From an uncultured Christensenellaceae bacterium (GTDB taxonomy: Bacteria > Bacillota > Clostridia > Christensenellales > Borkfalkiaceae), in contig CAJUPX010000011.1 of the NCBI GenBank assembly GCA_910588685.1, forward strand, positions 1 through 64,000: a stretch of DNA of 64,000 nucleotides. The letters run 5' to 3'. The notes under the pieces were generated by a model, which saw nothing but the letters and a program-made list of their open reading frames with translations, did no database searches and had not been told where the DNA came from. The position numbers and the translations under genes were made by a program. Shown in pieces: positions 1 to 7,735 of the stretch (positions are counted from its first letter, which is position 1; each line of letters starts with the position of its first letter).

Positions 1-38
1 ATATGGAATATATAGTGAACAACAAGCAATCTTGATAT

Positions 39-172
39 GATAAATTTCAATTTATCTTTGAAAATAATGTGTATTTAAAAAGCTCTCGAACGAAATGTCC
101 GAGAGTTTTTTGTCTCGCTTGAAAGTGCAACTCCTAAAAATTTAATTTTTTATTTCCCTATGGGAAGTGCGC
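39..172 (-). repeat. Multi-hairpin intergenic repeat, copy 1
   Basis: About 135 bases closely matching (in inverse orientation) the stretch at 10300-10446 and in part 11411-11450. Reading away from the ABC gene that stops at 196, it holds a TTCCC/GGGAA hairpin, an AT-rich linker, a CTCTCGAAC-type terminator hairpin and a GATAAATT/AATTTATC inverted repeat. Each copy lies just after a stop codon in the same orientation relative to the upstream gene. It may act as a 3'-end or terminator module; origin unknown. Confidence 0.75.
81..111. terminator. Bidirectional terminator hairpin within repeat copy 1
   Basis: CTCTCGAAC (83-91) pairs with GTCCGAGAG (97-105) with one mismatch and a 5-base loop. 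A T-run follows on the + side, and an A-run precedes it, which gives a T-run on the - side. It would end the ABC exporter transcript coming from the right. Confidence 0.7.
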
Positions 173-195
173 TTACGCGAACGCTTTTTTATTAT

Positions 196-2127
196 TTATT
201 CCAACTCGAACGCGCCGGTATACAGCTGATAATATTTTCCACGCTGGCTTATAAGCTGCTCGTGATTGCCGCGCTCTATAATTACGCCGTGTTCAAGAAC
301 CATTATCGCCTGGCTGTCGCGGACGGTGGATAGCCTGTGCGCTATTACAAATACCGTTCTGCCCTCCATCAGTTTATCCATACCGCGCTCAATCAGTTTT
401 TCGGTACGCGTATCAATAGACGAGGTCGCCTCGTCGAGAATAAGCACGGGGCACTCCGAAACCATAGCGCGGGCGATGGCAAGCAGCTGCCTTTGCCCCT
501 GCGAGAGGTTTGCTCCGTCGCCTGTAATCATTGTGTCGTACTTATCCGGCAAATGCTTTATAAACGAGTGTGCGTTTGCAAGACGGGCGGCGTTAATGCA
601 GTCCTCATCGGTTGCGTTGAGCCTGCCGTAGCGGATATTTTCCATAACGGTGCCCGTAAACAGGTGCGTATCCTGCAACACCACGCCCAGACTGCGGCGC
701 AAATCGTCTTTATTGATAGCTTTTATATCTATTCCGTCGTACGTTATAGTGCCTGACTGAATATCGTAAAACCTGTTTATCAGGTTTGTTATAGTTGTTT
801 TGCCCGCGCCCGTGGAGCCGACGAAAGCTATTTTCTGACCGGGTTTTGCATAGAGCGTAATGTTCTTTAAAATTACTTTTTCTTCGGTATAGCCGAACAC
901 CACTTCGTTAAAGCGTATATCGCCTTTGAGCGGTATGTATTCGCAGTTTCCGTCAGAACCCGGCTTTTTCCAGGCCCATTTGCCGGCTTCGTACTCGCCG
1001 TAAGTCAGCGTAATGTCGCCGCCGTTATCCTCGGGCTCGGTATCCACCATATTGAATATACGCTCCGCGCCCGCAAGCGCCATTACTATTGCGCTGAGCT
1101 GCTGCGAAACCTGCATAACGGGCATATTGAACTGCCTGGAATAAGCGAGGAAGGAAACGAGCATACCTGCTATTACGCCCATTCTGTTCGGGTCGTTATT
1201 AAACGCCAGATTTACGGATAAAAACCCCGCTTCGCCGCCGAAAAGCATTATCAGAGCCGCAACGAGCGCAACAAGCACGTACTGGGCATAGCCGATGTTA
1301 TTGTTTACCGGACCTAAGACGAACGCGTATTTGTTTGCCTCTCTGCCCACTTCGTTGAGTTCGTCGTTGAGCTTTTTAAACTGCTCGCGCGCTTTATCCT
1401 CGTGACAGAATACCTTTATTACCTTTTGCCCCTCCGTCATCTCTTCCACAAAGCCGTTTAGAGCGCCGAGCGCCTTTTGGTTGGTTACGTAATATTTAGC
1501 CGATTTACCCGCTATAAATTTAGTACAGAATATAATTACGGTCAGCATTGCGAGCACTACCAAAAGCAGCGTAACGCTGAATACCACCATAAGCGTGAAT
1601 ACGGATACGAGCGTTATAGCCGACGTCATAATCTGCGGTATTGTCTGCGACAGCAGCTGGCGCATAGTGTCTACGTCGTTTGTATAAAGGCTCATTATGT
1701 CGCCGTTAGTGTGCGTGTCGAAATATTGCAGGGGCAGTCTCTGCATTTTTGCAAACATCTCGTCGCGCATTTTTTTAAGCGTGCCGTTTGCTATATACAT
1801 CATAATGAGATTGTACGCAAAAGACGAAGCCGCGCCTATAAGGTATATTACGCCCATCGCTATTATATTAGGATATATAACGCTGCCGAGAATTTCAGGA
1901 CCGATATTTTCGGAGGAAAGCGCGGTAATAATGGGCTGAAAACGCGTTGCCGCTATCGAAGTGGAAACAGAAGCAAGCACAACAAATACTACTACGAAAA
2001 ATGTTGCCAGTTTATTATTAGAAAAGGCATATTTTACAAGCCTTTTGAGCGTTTTCATAGGTTTTTTTGCGCCCTTTCCGCCGCGCATTCCGCCGCGCGG
2101 AGGCTGCATAGCCTTTGTTTTACTCAT
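196..2127 (-). CDS. ABC exporter half-transporter, canonical ATPase subunit
   Basis: A 643-residue fusion of a six-helix membrane domain (about residues 40-365) and an ABC ATPase domain (about 405-640). The ATPase has a normal Walker A (GSTGAGKTT), signature NLSQGQRQ, Walker B ending LDEATSSID with the catalytic Glu, and an H-loop (VIAHRLS). A Gly/Lys-rich basic N-terminus precedes the first helix. It overlaps the preceding ABC gene by 8 bases and starts at an ATG behind a GGAGG site, so the two are co-translated and probably form a heterodimer, with this subunit supplying the active catalytic Glu. The neighbouring MarR gene suggests drug or toxic-compound export; the substrate cannot be read from sequence. 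Confidence 0.9.
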   Translation of the reverse strand: MSKTKAMQPPRGGMRGGKGAKKPMKTLKRLVKYAFSNNKLATFFVVVFVVLASVSTSIAATRFQPIITALSSENIGPEILGSVIYPNIIAMGVIYLIGAASSFAYNLIMMYIANGTLKKMRDEMFAKMQRLPLQYFDTHTNGDIMSLYTNDVDTMRQLLSQTIPQIMTSAITLVSVFTLMVVFSVTLLLVVLAMLTVIIFCTKFIAGKSAKYYVTNQKALGALNGFVEEMTEGQKVIKVFCHEDKAREQFKKLNDELNEVGREANKYAFVLGPVNNNIGYAQYVLVALVAALIMLFGGEAGFLSVNLAFNNDPNRMGVIAGMLVSFLAYSRQFNMPVMQVSQQLSAIVMALAGAERIFNMVDTEPEDNGGDITLTYGEYEAGKWAWKKPGSDGNCEYIPLKGDIRFNEVVFGYTEEKVILKNITLYAKPGQKIAFVGSTGAGKTTITNLINRFYDIQSGTITYDGIDIKAINKDDLRRSLGVVLQDTHLFTGTVMENIRYGRLNATDEDCINAARLANAHSFIKHLPDKYDTMITGDGANLSQGQRQLLAIARAMVSECPVLILDEATSSIDTRTEKLIERGMDKLMEGRTVFVIAHRLSTVRDSQAIMVLEHGVIIERGNHEQLISQRGKYYQLYTGAFELE

Positions 2128-3883
2128 CTTCGCTACCTCCTTTTACCTGGGACTGGAAAACCTCCCTGTATATATCCGAAGTTTTTAACAGCTCGTCGTG
2201 TTTTCCCACGGCGGAAATTGCGCCGTCGTCCATAACTATTATTTTATCGGCGTCCTGAACGGAAGCAACGCGCTGGGCTATTATAATTTTAGTGGTGTCA
2301 GGCGCGTATTTTTTGAGCGCGCCGCGTATTTCGGCGTCGGTTTTTGTATCAACCGCCGAAGTGCTGTCGTCAAAAATTATTACGTGCGGCTTTTTAAGCA
2401 GCGCGCGAGCTATGCAAAGACGCTGTTTCTGTCCGCCGGAAACATTGACGCCGCCCTGACCGAGGTCGTAATTATAGCCGCCGGGCAATCCGTCGATAAA
2501 CTCCTCGGCGCACGCCTGGCGCGCAGCAATGCGCAATTCCTCGTCCGTGGCGTTTTCGTCGCCCCAACGCAGGTTTTCGGCAACGGTGCCCGAAAAGAGC
2601 ACGTTTTTCTGCAACACCATTGCAACCTTGTTGCGCAGAGTATCCATATCGTACTCGCGCACGTCTACGCCGCCTACCTTAACGGAGCCCTCGGTTACGT
2701 CGTAAAGCCTGGGTATAAGCGATACGAGCGACGTTTTGCCCGAGCCCGTTGCGCCTATTATTCCTACCGTTTCACCCGGGGATATGTGCAGGTTAACGTT
2801 TGTAAGCACGTGATCGTCCGCGCTCTTGGCGTATGCAAAGCACACGTTTTCAAAATCCACGCTGCCGTCTTTTATTTCCGTTACGGGACTGACCGGTTCG
2901 GAAAGCGTGGACTTTTCGTCAAGCACCTCGCAGATACGTTCCATACTGCCTTTGGAAAGCGAAATAAAGTTAATGCACATAGCAACCATAATTACGCCCG
3001 AGAGAATCTGTGCCGAATACTGTATGAGCGTCTGAATATTTTCGGGGCTTACCGCGCCGGAGATATTTCCGACCTGCATATTTGAGCCGAGAGTGAATAT
3101 GAGAATATTTACTATGTACATAATAAGCGTCACGCAGGGCATCATTACGGTCAGTATTCTCTCCGCCTTTACCGAGTACTTATAAAGCTCGCCCGAGGCG
3201 GTTTGCATTTTGCTTATTTCCCTGTCTTCGCGAACGTAGGATTTAACAACCCGGATAGCCGTTAAATCCTCCTGAACTACGGCGTTCAAATCGTCGTATT
3301 TTTTGAACATAGTGCGGAAATACGGCATTACTTTAAACATACAAACGAATACCAGAACGGCAAGGAATATAGCCGCGCAGGCAAAAATTATAGCCATCAT
3401 AGGCTCGATTATCGCGGACATTACAACTGCCGAAACAAAGAGAACCGGCGCGCGGACAAGCATTCTTATGCACATCTGGTACGCGTTCTGCACATTGGTT
3501 ACGTCGGTTGTTATTCGCGTTATCAAACTCGAGGTTGAAAATTTATCTATATTTGCAAAAGAATAGGATTGCAGATTGTTGTACATATCCTCCCTGAGAT
3601 TATGCGCAAAACCGCAGCTTGCCTTTGCCGCAAGCTTTCCTCCCCATATTCCGCACAAAAGCGCGAAAACCGCACATAATACCATTAAACCCGAGTAAGT
3701 TAAAACTACGTTTAAATCCAGCGCGGTCTGCAAGCCGCGGGATACGGCGGTGAACTGCCCCACCACCTTAGTCATAAAATAAGGAATTAAAATTTCCATA
3801 ACGGCCTCGCCCACCATTACTACGGGGCAGAGTATAGAGGGCAGCTTATATTCCCTGATGCTTTTAAAGAGTGTTTTAATCAT
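2120..3883 (-). CDS. ABC exporter half-transporter, degenerate ATPase subunit
   Basis: A 587-residue membrane-plus-ATPase half-transporter. Six helices occupy about residues 15-305 and the ATPase about 345-575. Walker A is intact (GATGSGKTS) and the signature is NVSGGQKQ, but Walker B reads FDDSTSAVD, with Asp where the catalytic Glu normally sits, and the H-loop reads IIAQRVA, with Gln for His. These losses are the known mark of the non-catalytic site in heterodimeric exporters such as BmrCD, LmrCD and TM287/288. It is followed by an overlapping gene for a canonical partner and preceded by a marR gene 35 bases upstream. The complex is probably a multidrug-type exporter. Confidence 0.9.
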   Translation of the reverse strand: MIKTLFKSIREYKLPSILCPVVMVGEAVMEILIPYFMTKVVGQFTAVSRGLQTALDLNVVLTYSGLMVLCAVFALLCGIWGGKLAAKASCGFAHNLREDMYNNLQSYSFANIDKFSTSSLITRITTDVTNVQNAYQMCIRMLVRAPVLFVSAVVMSAIIEPMMAIIFACAAIFLAVLVFVCMFKVMPYFRTMFKKYDDLNAVVQEDLTAIRVVKSYVREDREISKMQTASGELYKYSVKAERILTVMMPCVTLIMYIVNILIFTLGSNMQVGNISGAVSPENIQTLIQYSAQILSGVIMVAMCINFISLSKGSMERICEVLDEKSTLSEPVSPVTEIKDGSVDFENVCFAYAKSADDHVLTNVNLHISPGETVGIIGATGSGKTSLVSLIPRLYDVTEGSVKVGGVDVREYDMDTLRNKVAMVLQKNVLFSGTVAENLRWGDENATDEELRIAARQACAEEFIDGLPGGYNYDLGQGGVNVSGGQKQRLCIARALLKKPHVIIFDDSTSAVDTKTDAEIRGALKKYAPDTTKIIIAQRVASVQDADKIIVMDDGAISAVGKHDELLKTSDIYREVFQSQVKGGSEDE

Positions 3884-3918
3884 ATAATAAGCTCCTGAAA
3901 GTTATATTCAAAGTAGAT

Positions 3919-4374
3919 TTACCGTTGTATAGAGCGTATCTCGGCGTCGCGGATATTGTTTATTATTTTATCGATAAGCCTTGAAAACTCGTTCTGTTCT
4001 TCTTCGCTGAGCGCCGTATCGACAATTCTGTCGCAGCCGTCTATAATGAGTTTGTCTTTTATGCAGACCTCTTTACCTTTGTCGGTAAGCTCTAACCACT
4101 TGGTGCGGGCGTCGCCCTCCGCTGTGGTTCTTATAATAAATCCGTCCTTTTCAAGCTTAGACAGCAGCGTAGAAACTGACGACGGGCGCAGATTTATTGT
4201 TTTTTCTATATCTTTCTGACACACGCGCCTGCCGCTTTTACTGCTGCCGTCAAGAAATGCAAGAGTATGCATTTGTACGGGAGTTACTCCCGCTTCGGCA
4301 TAGAGTTTAATATTTTCCCTGGACAGCTGCCTGTGCAGAAAACACATTTTTCCGAATAGCCTTTTGCTATCCAT
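3919..4374 (-). CDS. MarR-family transcriptional regulator
   Basis: A 151-residue winged-helix protein of normal MarR length. The recognition region lies at about residues 50-85 (KTINLRPSSVSTLLSKLEKDG), followed by the wing (IIRTTAEGDARTKWLELT). It is the first gene of a three-gene operon with the ABC exporter pair, starts at an ATG behind GGAGGT, and is driven by a perfect TTGACA-17-TATAAT promoter. A 27-base imperfect palindrome directly downstream of the -10 box suggests autorepression that is relieved by a ligand exported by the pump. The ligand is unknown. Confidence 0.9.
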   Translation of the reverse strand: MDSKRLFGKMCFLHRQLSRENIKLYAEAGVTPVQMHTLAFLDGSSKSGRRVCQKDIEKTINLRPSSVSTLLSKLEKDGFIIRTTAEGDARTKWLELTDKGKEVCIKDKLIIDGCDRIVDTALSEEEQNEFSRLIDKIINNIRDAEIRSIQR

Positions 4375-4403
4375 TGAGCTTACCTCCCGACCTTAAATTT
4401 TAT

Positions 4404-4430
4404 TTAGATATCGAACTGTTTGAACTCTAA
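4404..4430. promoter_or_regulatory. Candidate MarR operator
   Basis: A 27-base imperfect palindrome with TTAGA and TCTAA ends and an inner GAAC/GTTT-G core; 10 of 13 base pairs match around a single central base. It begins 3 bases downstream of the marR -10 box and so covers the transcription start, as expected for an autorepressor site. Confidence 0.6.
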
Positions 4431-4432
4431 TT

Positions 4433-4461
4433 ATTATAATATCCGCAAATTTTTATGTCAA
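4433..4461 (-). promoter_or_regulatory. Consensus sigma-A promoter of the marR-ABC operon
   Basis: Read on the - strand: TTGACA (4461-4456), 17-base spacer, TATAAT (4438-4433). Both hexamers match consensus exactly. The start codon of marR is 59 bases downstream. Confidence 0.85.
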
Positions 4462-4599
4462 GTAAACGTATGTGAAATTTGAATGAATTATTTACTGTGG
4501 CTTTTTTGCATTTTTTGTATAATATTATAAATTATTAATATTTTAATCAGTTTAAATAAAATTTTTATAAATAAATTTAACGAAAACAGGGCTAAATCC

Positions 4600-4628
4600 T
4601 TGCTTTTTTACAGACCAAGCCGTATAAT
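4600..4628 (+). promoter_or_regulatory. Promoter of the lipoprotein cluster
   Basis: TTGCTT (4600-4605), 17 bases, TATAAT (4623-4628), 74 bases before the start codon at 4703. The rest of the 328-base divergent gap (4375-4702) is AT-rich and holds the MarR control region and the palindrome at 4657. Confidence 0.65.
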
Positions 4629-4656
4629 TATTATATATTAATATAACTGTATAAAG

Positions 4657-4676
4657 CGTCCGCCGGCCGGCGGACG
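4657..4676. promoter_or_regulatory. 20-bp perfect palindrome in the 5' leader
   Basis: CGTCCGCCGG followed directly by its own reverse complement. It lies in the predicted leader of the 987-residue lipoprotein, about 22 bases after the expected start of transcription and 26 bases before the ATG. It is very GC-rich in an AT-rich gap. It could be a DNA operator or a leader hairpin. Confidence 0.55.
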
Positions 4677-4702
4677 GCAGAACATATATAGGAGTACGAA
4701 CA

Positions 4703-7666
4703 ATGAAGAAACATTTTATTTCCAAAATTGCAGTAATGCTCGCCGGATTTATGGTTGCTTCGGTAATGGTGCCGCTCGCCGCGTGCAAAAAGCTTGACAC
4801 GCCTCCCGACAACGACACGACCCAAGGCAACAACGACGGCAAGCCCGACGGATACGAAAAAGCAACTTACGCTATACGCACGCTGTCGGTAGGCGGTCTG
4901 CCGCTTGCAAACGTTACCGTAAACCTGGTGAACAACGGATCGGTACTCGAAACCAAGGTTTCGGATAAAGACGGTTATGCGCTTTTTGATTCCGACAGAG
5001 GCAACTATAACGTTACTTTTTCCAACCTGCCCGCGGGATATCTGACAGACGACACCGTTTATTCGGTCAGCACCAACGCCAAGGACTATAAATTCGGTTT
5101 TGAATCGAAAGTAATAGAACAGAGCACGCCGAGCAATAAGCTGTACGTTACCGGCGACGTAATGTACGACTTTTCGGCTACCAACCCGTCGTCGGTTGTA
5201 GACGGAGTTACCGTTACAGGCAAAACCGTTTCTCTTGCCGAGTATCTCAATACCGGCGATAAAAAAGCCGTGATACTAAACTTCTGGTATACGGGCTGTT
5301 CGTGGTGCGATACCGAGTTCCCCATAATGAACGAGGCATACAACGAGTACAAAGACGATATCGCCATTATAGCGCTCGACCCCGTTGACAAAACGCAGAA
5401 CGACGTTATCTCTTGGCGCGACAGGCTCAAACTCGACTTCGATATGGCTCTGGACACCGCGCGCGTAGCTGACCACTTTACCATAAACGGCTATCCTACC
5501 ACCGTTGTAGTAGACCGTTACGGCGTAGTCAGCGAAATACACACCGGCGCGATACTCAGCAAATCCGAATGGACTGATATGTTTGCAAAATATGCGTCCG
5601 ACGATTATAGACAGGATTTTGAAGTAGGCGACGAAACCCAGAAATTTGAAGTTGACAAGCCGAAAGATTTCGGCAAGTTTATGCCTGCTTCCGCCGATAT
5701 AAAAAACGTGCTCAGTCCTACTATAAATAACGTGAATTATTCCATATTCCAGCAGAACGATTCCGATTACTACTGGCCGTGGGAGATTGTGGGCGACTGT
5801 CTGGTTCCTTCAAACCGCAAAGACGGCAGCACATCACATAAAATGACTACTGCCGTGCTTTCCGCAACGTTCACCGTAGGCAAGGGGCAGGTTATAGCGT
5901 TCGACTACAAAACTTCTTCGCATTCCAGCGATACCTTCCAGGTAGCGGTTTACGAAAAAAATTCGTTAGACGGCATAGGCACAAGTATCCTTAACGTTTC
6001 GGGCATTGCCGAAGATTTCACTACTGCGCGTAAATATATAGCGCTTAGCGAAGGCACATACGAAGTTGCGTTCATTTATTTCAAAGACTATACCGACGAC
6101 GCCGGCGACGACTGCGTATACCTTAAAAACCTGCGCCTTGAGGACAGATACGATTCCACCGACCCTCTCGACGTAAACTATTACGCCGCGCGCGATTTGC
6201 AGCGCAACGGTGTATACAATATTCACGACGAGGCTTATCTCGCAGAAGACGGTTACTACCACGTAAAAGGACACAGGAACTCCGACGAAACAGACCCCTA
6301 CCTTCTTCTCGACCTGAATAAAAATACGCCGTACAACAGAACCAGCTCGATATACAACACGTATATCAAACCCAACAACGCGATTTTCGGCGGAAAAAAT
6401 TATTACAGACAGCTCAGTATTTATAACGACTTGGCGTTCAACTCCGATAATAAGCTTGTTCCCGTTACGCAGGAGCTGAAAACCATTCTCGACGCTATTG
6501 CCAAAGACGAAATGGGCAAAGGTTATGAAGACAATTCCTGGATTGAATTCTGTTCGTTTACCGTTCATTACGGCAGCGGAAATTCTATGCCCGACCCCAT
6601 CAAGGGCAGAACGCATTATGCGGCTTATGAAGCCGTACAGTACGACGGCACCGACGCAACCGTAAACAACGCATATTATCCCAAGCTGCTTAACCCCAGC
6701 GGTATTATGTATAAATTCACTCCGCAGACCTCAGGCGCATATCATTTCTATTCAAAACTCGAAAAGGGCGTTATAGCTCCGGACGGCGATCCTTTAGAAG
6801 CGCTTGCGTCACTGTTCACCGAAAGCGACCTGATTGACGCGGGTTACTTCAAGCACGCGACCCCCGTAACCGAATTCGATAACGACTCCTATATCCGTAC
6901 CGGCAACGACAACAACTTCCATATATATTATTATCTGGAAGCAGGCGAAACGTATTATCTCACGGTACATCCTTTAATGATGAACCAGTCCGACGTTCAT
7001 ATTCCTTTCGTTATCGAATATTTAGGCGAATCACACGAAGTTCTTGAAAGCTGCACGGCAGGATATTATGTCGGCACCGCTACCGGCGGCATTGCACTGC
7101 CCACCCATTGCACCCCCGTTCTCCGCAACGACGGCTACTACTATACCGAAGAGGGTACGGGTATTTACGTAGACTTTATCTACGTCAGCAGAATGTTCAA
7201 CGCGTACACAATAGAAGATATGCTGACAGGTTATTTCTACAACGAATCGTATATAACCACCGACGAGGACGGTAATATTCTGCTCGACGGAGCCGGCAAC
7301 CCCAAATTGACCAACTACACGAAGTATTCAAAAAAGCCGCTTGAGGAATTCGACGTTGAACCCAGCGTTCACCAATTCAGACGCGTGCGCACCTATCCTT
7401 TCGATATTAAGGATAACGCCGGAAACACAAAAGAGAATTTCACTGAAGAACTTATGGCATACTACAACAAAATGAAAGCCGATATGGAAAATCAAAATCC
7501 CGGCGACCTTACGTACGGTATGGTAAAGGTTGACGCAAGATTAAAGTATATTCTTGCAGTGTTTATAGAGTCGCAGCTCAGAAAACAGTATCCCGACGAC
7601 GAGCCCGACACCAACGAGTGGATGAAGGCGTGCTACTTTATCCGTGAAATCAAAGCGGGTAATTAA
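4703..7666 (+). CDS. Large surface lipoprotein with TlpA-like thioredoxin domain
   Basis: A 987-residue lipoprotein. The signal peptide ends in the lipobox LAAC, followed by a short acidic linker. Residues about 52-135 look like a carboxypeptidase-regulatory/prealbumin-like module, with the motif LPAGYLTDD that recurs in the next two genes. Residues about 145-300 form a TlpA/AhpC-type thioredoxin fold with active site CSWC at 199-202 (NFWYTGCSWC) and the cis-Pro region GYPTTVVVD. The remaining ~680 residues, rich in Asp, Tyr and Asn, have no domain I recognise; parts resemble jelly-roll binding modules. The start ATG lies behind AGGAG. It probably acts outside the cell as an anchored disulfide oxidoreductase linked to a binding region. 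Substrate unknown. Confidence 0.85.
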   Translation: MKKHFISKIAVMLAGFMVASVMVPLAACKKLDTPPDNDTTQGNNDGKPDGYEKATYAIRTLSVGGLPLANVTVNLVNNGSVLETKVSDKDGYALFDSDRGNYNVTFSNLPAGYLTDDTVYSVSTNAKDYKFGFESKVIEQSTPSNKLYVTGDVMYDFSATNPSSVVDGVTVTGKTVSLAEYLNTGDKKAVILNFWYTGCSWCDTEFPIMNEAYNEYKDDIAIIALDPVDKTQNDVISWRDRLKLDFDMALDTARVADHFTINGYPTTVVVDRYGVVSEIHTGAILSKSEWTDMFAKYASDDYRQDFEVGDETQKFEVDKPKDFGKFMPASADIKNVLSPTINNVNYSIFQQNDSDYYWPWEIVGDCLVPSNRKDGSTSHKMTTAVLSATFTVGKGQVIAFDYKTSSHSSDTFQVAVYEKNSLDGIGTSILNVSGIAEDFTTARKYIALSEGTYEVAFIYFKDYTDDAGDDCVYLKNLRLEDRYDSTDPLDVNYYAARDLQRNGVYNIHDEAYLAEDGYYHVKGHRNSDETDPYLLLDLNKNTPYNRTSSIYNTYIKPNNAIFGGKNYYRQLSIYNDLAFNSDNKLVPVTQELKTILDAIAKDEMGKGYEDNSWIEFCSFTVHYGSGNSMPDPIKGRTHYAAYEAVQYDGTDATVNNAYYPKLLNPSGIMYKFTPQTSGAYHFYSKLEKGVIAPDGDPLEALASLFTESDLIDAGYFKHATPVTEFDNDSYIRTGNDNNFHIYYYLEAGETYYLTVHPLMMNQSDVHIPFVIEYLGESHEVLESCTAGYYVGTATGGIALPTHCTPVLRNDGYYYTEEGTGIYVDFIYVSRMFNAYTIEDMLTGYFYNESYITTDEDGNILLDGAGNPKLTNYTKYSKKPLEEFDVEPSVHQFRRVRTYPFDIKDNAGNTKENFTEELMAYYNKMKADMENQNPGDLTYGMVKVDARLKYILAVFIESQLRKQYPDDEPDTNEWMKACYFIREIKAGN

Positions 7667-7680
7667 TACTGAAATATTAA

Positions 7681-7715
7681 GGGGCGCGTTTTAAGTTTTA
7701 CTTTTAATGCGCCCC
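7681..7715. terminator. Intercistronic hairpin
   Basis: GGGGCGC (7681-7687) pairs with GCGCCCC (7709-7715), extended by AT pairs. An A-run, not a T-run, follows on the + strand, so it is more likely an RNA-stabilising or attenuating hairpin between two lipoprotein genes than a strong terminator. Confidence 0.5.
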
Positions 7716-7735
7716 GAAAAATAAGCGAGATATTT

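Noticed and set aside
1477..3085. Long + strand frames opposite the two ABC exporter genes
   Set aside because: Shadow frames of clear ABC proteins; composition is unlike real proteins and there are no start signals.
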